Source of the DNA: JBCDBH01 sp039184055
Lineage (GTDB): Bacteria > Acidobacteriota > Thermoanaerobaculia > Multivoradales > J023
NCBI GenBank assembly: GCA_039184055.1
Contig: JBCDBH010000417.1
Location: forward strand, 1 to 5,113
Direction of reading: 5' to 3'
Length of the DNA stretch: 5,113 nucleotides
Positions 1 through 5,113 of this stretch are shown here, in pieces (position 1 is the first letter of the stretch; every line of letters begins with the position of its first letter). Below the pieces are notes generated by a model, which worked only from the letters and a program-made list of their open reading frames with translations, searched no databases and was not told the DNA's origin. The position numbers and the translations under genes were made by a program.

Positions 1-621
1 GCCCCACGCCACCACCGTCAGTACATTCGTGCCGCCATCCGCCCACATCGCATCCAACTCGGCAAGCTCCCCCTCCCGACCGAAAAGCTGCCCCGTCGTC
101 CGAGGCAAACGCGACGGCGCGATCCGCTGACCAACCACACTTGTCGGGTTCACGGTCCCCGGAGGCGTATCGACAACCGGCCGCGCGCTCAAAAGATCAC
201 GAAGCTCCAGCGCCAGATCAGCGAGGTGTTGATCGATCCCTGCCTCATCAAATGTCGACAACGCCTGGCCATCCGCTGGTCGCATCTGAATCGACGCCAG
301 CCATGGAACCGCCTGCCACGCACACGGCCGCACCAATAACGGCACCACCAACAACCCGTCGCGTTGCCGGCGCGTCAGCAACGTCTCCACCTCCCGATCG
401 AGAATAAAGCTCGACGTCAACGCATCCGCCGACACCAAGAGAATCGCGGCATCTGCGCTCCCCATCGCCGACTCGATCTCCTCCAACCATCCCGCCCCGG
501 CCTCGATCCGCCGGTCATCCCAAAGCTCCACCGACCCCAACACCCCGAGATGCGTCACCAGACGGTCCTTCCACACCTCATCCTTATGGCTATAACTGAT
601 GAATATCTTCGGTCGGCTCAC
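1..621 (-). CDS. TIR-domain STAND protein (bacterial NLR-like), N-terminal part, truncated by window edge
   Basis: Open from GTG at 621-619 through position 1 (207 codons, no stop), so the 3' part lies outside the window. The start is fixed by an in-frame TAG at 636-634 and an AGGAG (631-635) nine bases ahead. Residues 5-14 (KIFISYSHKD) form the canonical TIR first strand and box 1. Residues 32-38 (ELWDDRR) and 60-66 (ILLVSAD) match the following TIR strands. SSFILDRE (70-77) resembles the catalytic helix of bacterial TIRs, making Glu77 the candidate NADase residue. PLLVRPCAW (94-102) and LASIQMRPADGQALS (108-122) are typical of TIRs fused to STAND modules. After a linker, LFGREGEL (179-186) is the usual entry to an NB-ARC/NACHT core, and VLTVVAWG (200-207) ends where a Walker A loop (GxGKS) is expected. 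Known family role: sensing of phage or other triggers through a C-terminal sensor, oligomerisation, and TIR-mediated NAD+ cleavage or signal production. The sensor is not visible, so the trigger is unknown. TIR assignment is strong; STAND core likely; defence role inferred. Confidence 0.88.
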   Translation of the reverse strand, partial: MSRPKIFISYSHKDEVWKDRLVTHLGVLGSVELWDDRRIEAGAGWLEEIESAMGSADAAILLVSADALTSSFILDREVETLLTRRQRDGLLVVPLLVRPCAWQAVPWLASIQMRPADGQALSTFDEAGIDQHLADLALELRDLLSARPVVDTPPGTVNPTSVVGQRIAPSRLPRTTGQLFGREGELAELDAMWADGGTNVLTVVAWG

Positions 622-630
622 CGGGAAAAG

Positions 631-635
631 CTCCT
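631..635 (-). promoter_or_regulatory. Ribosome-binding site of the TIR-STAND gene
   Basis: On the minus strand this reads AGGAG, separated by nine bases from the GTG start at 621-619. It decides in favour of the GTG, because no ATG is available in that frame between the upstream TAG (634-636) and the TIR box 1 motif. Confidence 0.75.
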
Positions 636-636
636 A

Positions 637-939
637 AGAGAAATCGTCTCGCGACTCTACCTCGCCCCCTCAGGTTTTCCTGGTCTTGCCTCTCGCTTGA
701 AGCCAGACGGAGCGTTCCCTGCCCTGTACGCAGAAATACCGCATCAACTGAAAGAGGCGGGGCTCGCGGTCATGCGCGGAGCTGACGCGGACGGCTTCGG
801 TCCAAACGCAGTACGAACCATCAAAGTTGTCACCGTGAACTCGAAAGGTGACGCGGGCGAAGAAAGCCAGGCTGGAATGTAGCCCCAAGGATCTCGAAGA
901 GACCTTAGCGTTATCGAAGACGGATTTCGTAAGTCAATC
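637..939. other. Unassigned left half of the spacer between the divergent TIR-STAND gene and murA
   Basis: No gene is supported here. A plus-strand frame continues from inside the TIR gene to a TAG at 880-882, and a minus-strand frame is open over about 670-888. Neither has a convincing start with a Shine-Dalgarno, and neither translation resembles a family I recognise. A 6-bp inverted repeat GTCACC (829-834) / GGTGAC (847-852) and an imperfect one (TTA-T-CGAA at 911-918 against TTCGTAA at 926-932) are visible. The promoter of the TIR gene must lie here or further right, but I see no strong -35/-10 pair for it. Confidence 0.5.
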
Positions 940-974
940 CGCGAAGCGGACCGTCCTCTTGCCTTTAGCGTCAG
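940..974. repeat. Degenerate direct repeat, copy 1
   Basis: Begins CGCGAAGCGGACCGTCCT, which matches the start of copy 2 at 1037 in 17 of 18 positions, and ends with AGCGTCAG (967-974), also present in copy 2. Resemblance continues more loosely to ACATGACC-ACGAA (981-992), paralleled by ACGTGACCTACGAA at 1097-1110. This suggests an old tandem duplication with a unit of roughly 97-100 bp rather than a chance match. Confidence 0.55.
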
Positions 975-1036
975 GCGAGCACATGACCACGAACCCGCCT
1001 CAATCGCCGAAGCGGAGTGAAACCGCCTCAGCCACT

Positions 1037-1073
1037 CGCGAAGCTGACCGTCCTTGCCACTTCAAAGCGTCAG
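1037..1073. repeat. Degenerate direct repeat, copy 2
   Basis: Begins CGCGAAGCTGACCGTCCT and ends with AGCGTCAG (1066-1073); spaced 97-99 bp from the equivalent points of copy 1. Downstream of this core, copy 2 differs from copy 1 by about 20 extra bases that form the hairpin at 1073-1103. A further CGCGAAGCT occurs at 1207-1215 close to murA. Confidence 0.55.
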
Positions 1074-1103
1074 TCACTACGCTCCTTCGGAGCGTTACGT
1101 GAC
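1073..1103. repeat. Imperfect hairpin in the intergenic spacer
   Basis: Outer arms GTCAC (1073-1077) and GTGAC (1099-1103) pair. After an asymmetric internal bulge (T against TAC), ACGCTCC (1079-1085) pairs with GGAGCGT (1089-1095) around a TTC loop. It directly abuts the perfect hairpin at 1106-1132, so the two form a tandem structured element. The function is unknown; a REP-like dispersed repeat or part of a non-coding RNA are possibilities. Confidence 0.6.
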
Positions 1104-1105
1104 CT

Positions 1106-1132
1106 ACGAAAATAGCCAGAGGCTATTTTCGT
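1106..1132. repeat. Perfect 12-bp inverted repeat with 3-base loop
   Basis: Arms ACGAAAATAGCC (1106-1117) and GGCTATTTTCGT (1121-1132) are exactly complementary around the loop AGA. It lies between two divergent genes, where a terminator for either neighbour is not expected, and it lacks a downstream T-tract on the plus strand beyond the stem itself. Alternatives are a dispersed palindromic repeat, an operator, or the terminator of an unrecognised transcript within the spacer. Confidence 0.75.
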
Positions 1133-1202
1133 TACGCCCGCCCCAACTTCGCCACGATTCGCCAAAAAAACCGACCACCCAAAGTGGCAAGGTACACTCA
1201 CC

Positions 1203-1223
1203 GGCTCGCGAAGCTAGCGAGCC
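1203..1223 (+). repeat. 7-bp stem hairpin in the probable murA leader
   Basis: GGCTCGC (1203-1209) pairs perfectly with GCGAGCC (1217-1223) around a 7-base loop GAAGCTA. It ends ten bases before the GGAG that serves murA, so if transcribed it would form next to the ribosome-binding site. A regulatory role is only a possibility. The loop and left arm share CGCGAAGCT with the upstream direct repeats, so it may simply be another repeat fragment. Confidence 0.45.
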
Positions 1224-1232
1224 TTCCCAATT

Positions 1233-1236
1233 GGAG
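1233..1236 (+). promoter_or_regulatory. Ribosome-binding site of murA
   Basis: GGAG with eight bases to the GTG start at 1245. An in-frame TAG at 1215-1217 limits the start to the following 30 bases, and this GTG is the only sensible candidate in that interval. Confidence 0.65.
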
Positions 1237-1244
1237 AGTGTGAA

Positions 1245-2501
1245 GTGGACAAACTACAAATTCATGGCCCCTGCCGCCTAGCAGGAACCATTCAAGCAAG
1301 CGGCGCCAAAAACGCCGCCCTACCAGCTTTGACCGCGAGCCTCCTGGCCACCGCGCCCGTCACCCTAGAAAACGTTCCCCGCGTCCAAGACATCCGCACC
1401 ATGCTGCGCCTCCTCGACCACCTCGGTGTCAAAACCACCGAAGCCCGCGTCGACGGCACCGTCCTGCTCGAACCCGCCACCGACGGAGCCTCCTCCGAGG
1501 CGCTCTACGAGCTGGTCAAAACCATGCGCGCCAGCGTCCTCGTGCTCGGACCCCTGCTCGCCAAACGCGGCTACGCCCGCGTCTCCCTACCCGGTGGCTG
1601 CGCGATCGGCGTGCGGCCCATCGACCAGCATCTCAAGGCCTTCGAAGCCATGGGCGCCGAGATCGTTTTGGAGCACGGCTACGTCATCGCCCAAGCCGAT
1701 CGGCTGCATGGCGCGCACTTTCGTTTCGACATGCCCACCGTCACCGGTACCGAAAACGCCATGATGGCGGCGTCGCTCGCCGACGGCACCACCGTGCTCG
1801 AAAACTGTGCCCAGGAGCCCGAGATCACCGATCTGGCCGATCTGCTCCGTACCTTTGGCGCTCACATCACCGGCGACGGCACCGACCGCATCGAGATCGA
1901 GGGTGTCGAATCGTTGGGCGGCGGCCAGCACACCGTGATTCCGGATCGCATCGAAACCGGCACCTATTTGATCGGCGCCGCGCTCACCTCGGGCGACGTC
2001 ACGGTCGAAAAGGCGCGGCCCGAGCATCTCGGCGCCCTGCTCACCGCGCTCGAAGCCGTGGGTGCGCAGGTCACCGTCGACGGCTCGACGATCCGCGTGG
2101 TCGGCAACGGCATGCGGGCCGTGGACGTCAGCACCGCGCCCCATCCCGGCTTTCCCACCGATCTTCAGGCGCAATGGATGGCTTTGGCGACGCGGGCGAC
2201 CGGTACTACCGAAGTGTGCGAGACGATCTTCGAAAACCGCTTTCAGCATGCCCCTGAGCTCATGCGGATGGGCGCGACCATCGCGGTCGACGACCATTGC
2301 GCGCGGATCATCGGGCCGGCGCATCTTTCGGGTGCGAAGGTGATGGCCACCGATCTCCGCGCCTCGGCGTGTCTGGTGCTCGCCGGTCTGGCCGCTGAAG
2401 GGGAGACGGTGGTCGATCGCATCTATCACCTCGACCGTGGCTACGAGCGGATGGAAGAGAAGCTACGGCACCTCGGTGCCGACGTCGTCCGTCTCAGCTG
2501 A
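1245..2501 (+). CDS. murA: UDP-N-acetylglucosamine 1-carboxyvinyltransferase (MurA)
   Basis: Cytoplasmic enzyme that transfers enolpyruvate from phosphoenolpyruvate to the 3'-OH of UDP-GlcNAc, the first committed step of peptidoglycan synthesis and the target of fosfomycin. The protein has 418 residues, essentially the length of E. coli MurA (419), and the EPSP-synthase/MurA two-lobed fold aligns end to end. Key sites are present: SGAKNAALP at 19-27 (Lys22-Asn23 of the active site), VKTMRASVLVLGP at 91-103, PGGCAIGVRPID at 116-127 with the mobile-loop catalytic Cys119 (Cys115 in E. coli; having Cys rather than Asp predicts fosfomycin sensitivity at the target level), TGTENAMMAA, GFPTDLQAQ with the catalytic Asp306, and TDLRASACLVLAGL (369-382) followed by HLDRGYE with Arg398. 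The GTG start is supported by its Shine-Dalgarno and upstream stop. It is divergent from the TIR-STAND gene, and its last 39 bp overlap the convergent lytic transglycosylase gene. Confidence 0.97.
   Translation: MDKLQIHGPCRLAGTIQASGAKNAALPALTASLLATAPVTLENVPRVQDIRTMLRLLDHLGVKTTEARVDGTVLLEPATDGASSEALYELVKTMRASVLVLGPLLAKRGYARVSLPGGCAIGVRPIDQHLKAFEAMGAEIVLEHGYVIAQADRLHGAHFRFDMPTVTGTENAMMAASLADGTTVLENCAQEPEITDLADLLRTFGAHITGDGTDRIEIEGVESLGGGQHTVIPDRIETGTYLIGAALTSGDVTVEKARPEHLGALLTALEAVGAQVTVDGSTIRVVGNGMRAVDVSTAPHPGFPTDLQAQWMALATRATGTTEVCETIFENRFQHAPELMRMGATIAVDDHCARIIGPAHLSGAKVMATDLRASACLVLAGLAAEGETVVDRIYHLDRGYERMEEKLRHLGADVVRLS
2463..2501. other. Convergent 3'-end overlap of murA and the lytic transglycosylase gene
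   Basis: The transglycosylase stop (TAG, minus strand 2465-2463) lies inside murA, whose own stop is at 2499-2501, so the last 13 codons of each gene (stops included) are antisense to each other. There is no room for a conventional terminator between them, and none is visible in the overlap. Confidence 0.85.
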
Positions 2502-4751
2502 TGCGGCTTCAGGGCGTGGCGCGTTGAGCTCGAGGTAGTGCATCCGGCTTCGCAAGACCTTGATGACATAGGCATTGGTCTCACGAAACCCAACCTTGGT
2601 GATGTACTCCGCCGGCTCACCGGTAAAGCAATAGCGTCGCCACAGGGCCGCCTGGGGCGGTCCGGCGTTGTAACCGGCGATGGCCTGAGGAATGAGCCCC
2701 GACGCCCCGGCATAGAGCTGACCGAGATACGCCGCGCCGAGAGCGATCGCGGTTTCGGGACGCTCCAGATCCTCCGAATCGAGCGCGCCGAGGGCGAGAT
2801 CGCTGGCGACCGCGCGCGCGGTGGGCAGGATGAATTGCGTCAGCCCACGCGCCGACGCACCCGAGAAGGCGCGTGGATCGAAACGGCTTTCTTCCCGGAT
2901 GATGGCGGCGAGCAAATACGGATCGATCTGGTGCTCACCCGCCTCACTCAGAATCAAATAGCTGTATGGAAACGGATAGAGCAGCCGCTGCAGACCTTCG
3001 GGCAGCCAGGCACGGGGCAGCTCGCGGGGGGCGCGTCGGGTGAGGATCTCGGCGATCAACAGCGAGCGATGCGTGGCGCCGGCACGACGTAGTAACGAGC
3101 TTCCGGTATAGGCGAGATCCGGTTGACTGATCGGGAAGTGCCGACGAACGGCGGCCGCACCCTCGTGCCACAAGCCGAGCGCGGCGAAGAGCTCGTCGGG
3201 CTGAGCGAGATCGTCACGCCACAGGGGCCAGCTCGCCGGCGGGCGGTTCTCGAGCCGCAGCCACGGCGCGATGGCCGGATCGGCGAGCAGTCGACGACGT
3301 AGTCGCCGTGTCGCCTCGTCCCGGGCCTCGCTGTCGAGCAGCAGCGTCGCGGTCCACAGATCACCGATCGAACCGGCGGCGAGATGGCGACGCCCGGCGG
3401 CTCGTCGTGCCGGTGCGAGGGCCGGTTGACTGAGCCGTCGACGCGCGGCGAGCGCCAGCGGGTGGTACGGATCGCGGCTCATCACCTCGGCGTAGTGATC
3501 CACCGCGATGCTCGGTTGGGTTTGCAGCTCGGCGAGCCGGCCACGCCAATAACCGATCACCACCGAGTCGGCCTGACGTAGCCCGGCGGCGATGTCGAGC
3601 CACTCGGCGGCACGATCGTGGCGCCCGATCACCAGGTCCGAGCTGGCGAGAAAGAGGCTGGCGCCGGAGAGCGGGCGGGCGGCGCGGCGTCGACGCAGCG
3701 TCTGGAAGAGGTCGAGCGCCTGCTTTTCTTCGCCGCGTAGCCAATGCAGCCTGATGCGCGACAGCCGGGCGTTGTCGCCCCAGCTGCCCGAAGGGTCGAC
3801 CCGCGTGGTGGCGGCGAAGGCTTCGAGCGCGGCGGGCCATGCGTCGGCGAGCTCGAGTGAGCGACCGCGTTGATAGAGCGCGCGGGCCTGGGCACGGCGG
3901 CCCGGTGCCTCACCCGCCAAGGCGCCGAACGCGGCCGCCGCTTGCGAGAACCGCTCCTGCCAAAAGTGACTCCGCGCCAGGCTGTAGCGCAGCTCGAAGC
4001 GGTCGTCGCGGGATAGCTCACCACCGAGCGCCAAGGTCCGCGCGAGATGCTCGATCGCTGGCTCGAACGAACGGTGACGGTAAAAGGCGAGCCCCATGAG
4101 TCGATGGGTCCGGGGCGATTTGGTGGCCGGAGGCAGCGTGGCGAGACGTTCGGCGGCGAGAATCGCCACCTCGTCCCTTGTTTCGTCGGCGAGCAGGCGT
4201 TCGAGCAGGGCGCTCGCTTCTTCCGCGGTCGCCGAACAGTCGGCGGCGGCGACCGCCAGCTGGCGTCCGACATCGCTCTTCCATCGTTTGGCCAAGAGCC
4301 CACCGAGCAGCCGACAATCGCCACCGGTCGCCAGCGCTTGGCGTAAGAGTCGGGTGGCGGGGAGGGCGAGCTCTCGAGGTGGATCCTGCACCAAGAGCGT
4401 GGCGAGAAGACCGGCGGCAACCTCGGGGCTGCCGTCTTCGAGCTGGGCCTCGCCGAGACGAAACCGCGCCCAGGGTGCGAGCGGTGGCGCGTGAGTGAGG
4501 GTGGCGGCAAAGGCGTCGAACGCCGCCTCCCGATCGCTCGCTACCTCGCAGAGATGACCACGGAGAAAATCGACTCCGAGCCGCTGTGCCTCTTCGGGAT
4601 CGCTCTCCAGCCATTGCCGCGTCGCATCGAGCGCCGCTTGGTGGTCACGCGCCAGCTGTTGCTCGACTAGGAGGATCCGCGGGTCGTCGATCTCCGGTGG
4701 CTCGACGGCGACCGTCGCGACCAGCACGACGGCGAGCAGGAGCGAGGGCAT
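2463..4751 (-). CDS. Slt-type soluble lytic murein transglycosylase (GH23), with long helical-repeat N-terminal region
   Basis: Periplasmic enzyme expected to cleave the MurNAc-GlcNAc bond of peptidoglycan, forming 1,6-anhydro-MurNAc. It has 762 residues, longer than E. coli Slt70 (645 with signal). The catalytic domain is C-terminal, about 589-740. PFPYSYLILSEAGEHQIDP leads into LLAAIIREESRFDP with the catalytic Glu621, followed by GASARGLTQFILPTA (631-645), AIAGYNAGP (690-698) and FRETNAYVIKVL (722-733), the full Slt motif series. Residues about 25-590 are Ala/Leu-rich helical hairpins resembling TPR units (for example 214-244, 288-320, 398-440), matching the superhelical U and L domains of Slt70. 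Residues 4-16 (LLLAVVLVATVAV) look like a signal-peptide core, though the n-region lacks Lys/Arg. I chose ATG 4751-4749 because it makes a TGATG junction with the upstream sco-like stop. The frame stays open for 87 more codons, but those overlap that gene and read as low-complexity Arg/Gly-rich noise. The acidic tail (748-762) falls in the murA overlap. Confidence 0.93.
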   Translation of the reverse strand: MPSLLLAVVLVATVAVEPPEIDDPRILLVEQQLARDHQAALDATRQWLESDPEEAQRLGVDFLRGHLCEVASDREAAFDAFAATLTHAPPLAPWARFRLGEAQLEDGSPEVAAGLLATLLVQDPPRELALPATRLLRQALATGGDCRLLGGLLAKRWKSDVGRQLAVAAADCSATAEEASALLERLLADETRDEVAILAAERLATLPPATKSPRTHRLMGLAFYRHRSFEPAIEHLARTLALGGELSRDDRFELRYSLARSHFWQERFSQAAAAFGALAGEAPGRRAQARALYQRGRSLELADAWPAALEAFAATTRVDPSGSWGDNARLSRIRLHWLRGEEKQALDLFQTLRRRRAARPLSGASLFLASSDLVIGRHDRAAEWLDIAAGLRQADSVVIGYWRGRLAELQTQPSIAVDHYAEVMSRDPYHPLALAARRRLSQPALAPARRAAGRRHLAAGSIGDLWTATLLLDSEARDEATRRLRRRLLADPAIAPWLRLENRPPASWPLWRDDLAQPDELFAALGLWHEGAAAVRRHFPISQPDLAYTGSSLLRRAGATHRSLLIAEILTRRAPRELPRAWLPEGLQRLLYPFPYSYLILSEAGEHQIDPYLLAAIIREESRFDPRAFSGASARGLTQFILPTARAVASDLALGALDSEDLERPETAIALGAAYLGQLYAGASGLIPQAIAGYNAGPPQAALWRRYCFTGEPAEYITKVGFRETNAYVIKVLRSRMHYLELNAPRPEAASAETDDVGTEVP

Positions 4752-4753
4752 CA
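4749..4753 (-). promoter_or_regulatory. TGATG stop-start overlap coupling sco-like and transglycosylase genes
   Basis: On the minus strand the TGA of the sco-like gene (4753-4751) and the ATG of the transglycosylase (4751-4749) share one A. Only a weak purine run (CCGGAAA, just upstream) could act as a Shine-Dalgarno, so reinitiation by ribosomes finishing the upstream gene is the likely mode of translation. Confidence 0.7.
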
Positions 4754-5113
4754 GGTGTTTCCGGCCCTCATCAGACGCTGCGCATCGATGACCAACCGAT
4801 CCATTTCGGCTTGATCGAGACTCGAGTAATAGCCACGGATCTGCCCCGCCTGGTCGATGAGCACGAAGCGACTGCTGTGCATCAACGCGCGTGGGTCGTC
4901 GATCGGCAACGACTCGTCGGCGTGGATCGGCATCGCAAAGCCAGCCGCCGCCAGATCGAAAACCGCTCGGCGATCCCCGGTGAGAAAGAGCCAGCGGGGT
5001 GGCGCGTCCCATTGCTGAGCGTAGGCCTCGAGCACCTCGGGTGTGTCGAAGTCGGGGTCGATGCTGAACGACACGATCTTCACCGGCTGGTCGTCGGGGA
5101 GCTCGGCTTCGAC
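4751..5113 (-). CDS. SCO1/SenC family protein, C-terminal part (5' end outside window)
   Basis: Open from the right edge (frame begins with the codon 5113-5111) to TGA at 4753-4751, giving 120 visible residues. Sco proteins are membrane-anchored thioredoxin-fold copper chaperones/thiol oxidoreductases that help assemble the CuA site of cytochrome c oxidase on the periplasmic side. Visible family signatures are VKIVSFSIDPDFDTPEVLEAY (visible residues 11-31, the VSxDPxxDTPxxL block), WLFLTGD, and LMHSSRFVLIDQAGQIRGYY, which contains the conserved metal-ligand histidine (codon 4879-4877). The CxxxC copper-binding motif should be just upstream, beyond position 5113, and cannot be checked here. 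A GTG at 5083-5081 falls inside the conserved block and is not the real start. The stop overlaps the transglycosylase ATG by one base (TGATG), implying one operon with sco upstream. A related thioredoxin-like/peroxiredoxin subfamily cannot be excluded without the missing part. Confidence 0.87.
   Translation of the reverse strand, partial: VEAELPDDQPVKIVSFSIDPDFDTPEVLEAYAQQWDAPPRWLFLTGDRRAVFDLAAAGFAMPIHADESLPIDDPRALMHSSRFVLIDQAGQIRGYYSSLDQAEMDRLVIDAQRLMRAGNT

Noticed and set aside
364..882. Plus-strand open frame of 172 codons
   Set aside because: Its first half is antisense to the clearly real TIR domain, its translation there is Pro/Arg/His-rich shadow, and no Shine-Dalgarno precedes any plausible internal start.
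848..1102. Plus-strand frame of 84 codons starting at GTG
   Set aside because: No proper ribosome-binding site, no recognisable motifs, and it runs through the direct repeats and the hairpin at 1073-1103, which better explain the sequence.
1106..1132. Rho-independent terminator interpretation of the 12-bp hairpin
   Set aside because: The neighbouring genes diverge from this spacer, so neither needs termination here, and there is no clear T-tract after the stem on the plus strand.
1171..1198. Possible sigma-70 promoter for murA (CCGACC, 16 bp, TACACT)
   Set aside because: Only 3 of 6 and 4 of 6 consensus matches; too weak to call, although a promoter for murA must lie in this general area.
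1054..1281. Plus-strand frame of 75 codons running into murA
   Set aside because: It crosses both intergenic hairpins and overlaps the start of murA in another frame; no start signal or motif.
1587..2429. Long minus-strand open frame (280 codons) opposite murA
   Set aside because: A typical high-GC antisense shadow of a conserved gene; the translation is His/Arg/Gly-rich without domain signatures, whereas the plus strand encodes an intact MurA.
3629..4614. Two long alternative minus-strand frames inside the transglycosylase gene
   Set aside because: They are Arg/Pro/Ser-rich off-frame readings; the chosen frame has helical-repeat character throughout and continues into the Slt catalytic motifs.
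4752..5012. 87-codon N-terminal extension of the transglycosylase
   Set aside because: It lies entirely out of frame over the conserved sco-like gene and reads as Arg/Gly-rich noise, while the ATG at 4751-4749 is followed directly by a hydrophobic signal-like segment.

Overview
The window looks like chromosomal DNA from a high-GC Gram-negative bacterium. It encodes the peptidoglycan-precursor enzyme MurA, a long periplasmic Slt-type lytic transglycosylase and a Sco-type copper/redox protein, and codons end mostly in G or C. The MurA sequence has the general feel of Acidobacteriota or Deltaproteobacteria-like lineages, but this is an impression and I cannot fix the taxon from the sequence alone.

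Layout. (1) Positions 1-621, minus strand: the first 207 codons of a TIR-domain protein that runs off the left edge just where a STAND (NB-ARC/NACHT-type) nucleotide-binding core begins. It starts at a GTG with a good Shine-Dalgarno, and an in-frame stop lies just upstream. This is the accessory and most interesting part: a probable bacterial NLR-like (TIR-STAND) immune or signalling protein. (2) Positions 622-1244: a 623-bp spacer between divergent genes with no convincing gene. Its right two thirds contain a degenerate tandem duplication (units starting at 940 and 1037), two adjacent hairpins (1073-1103 and 1106-1132, the latter a perfect 12-bp stem), and a third hairpin (1203-1223) just ahead of the murA ribosome-binding site. 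(3) Positions 1245-2501, plus strand: complete murA. (4) Positions 2463-4751, minus strand: a complete Slt-family lytic transglycosylase of 762 residues, convergent with murA and overlapping it by 39 bp. (5) Positions 4751-5113, minus strand: the C-terminal 120 residues of a SCO1/SenC-family protein whose start lies beyond the right edge. Its TGA shares one base with the transglycosylase ATG, so the two genes are almost certainly co-transcribed and translationally coupled.

How the genes relate. murA commits UDP-GlcNAc to peptidoglycan synthesis, and the neighbouring Slt enzyme cleaves the finished polymer in the periplasm, so the right part is cell-envelope housekeeping together with a respiratory copper-handling protein. 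The TIR-STAND gene is divergent from murA, separated by the repeat-bearing spacer, and has no obvious functional link to it. It probably belongs to an accessory or defence locus extending to the left of the window. No tRNA, rRNA, CRISPR array, transposase or confident terminator was seen.
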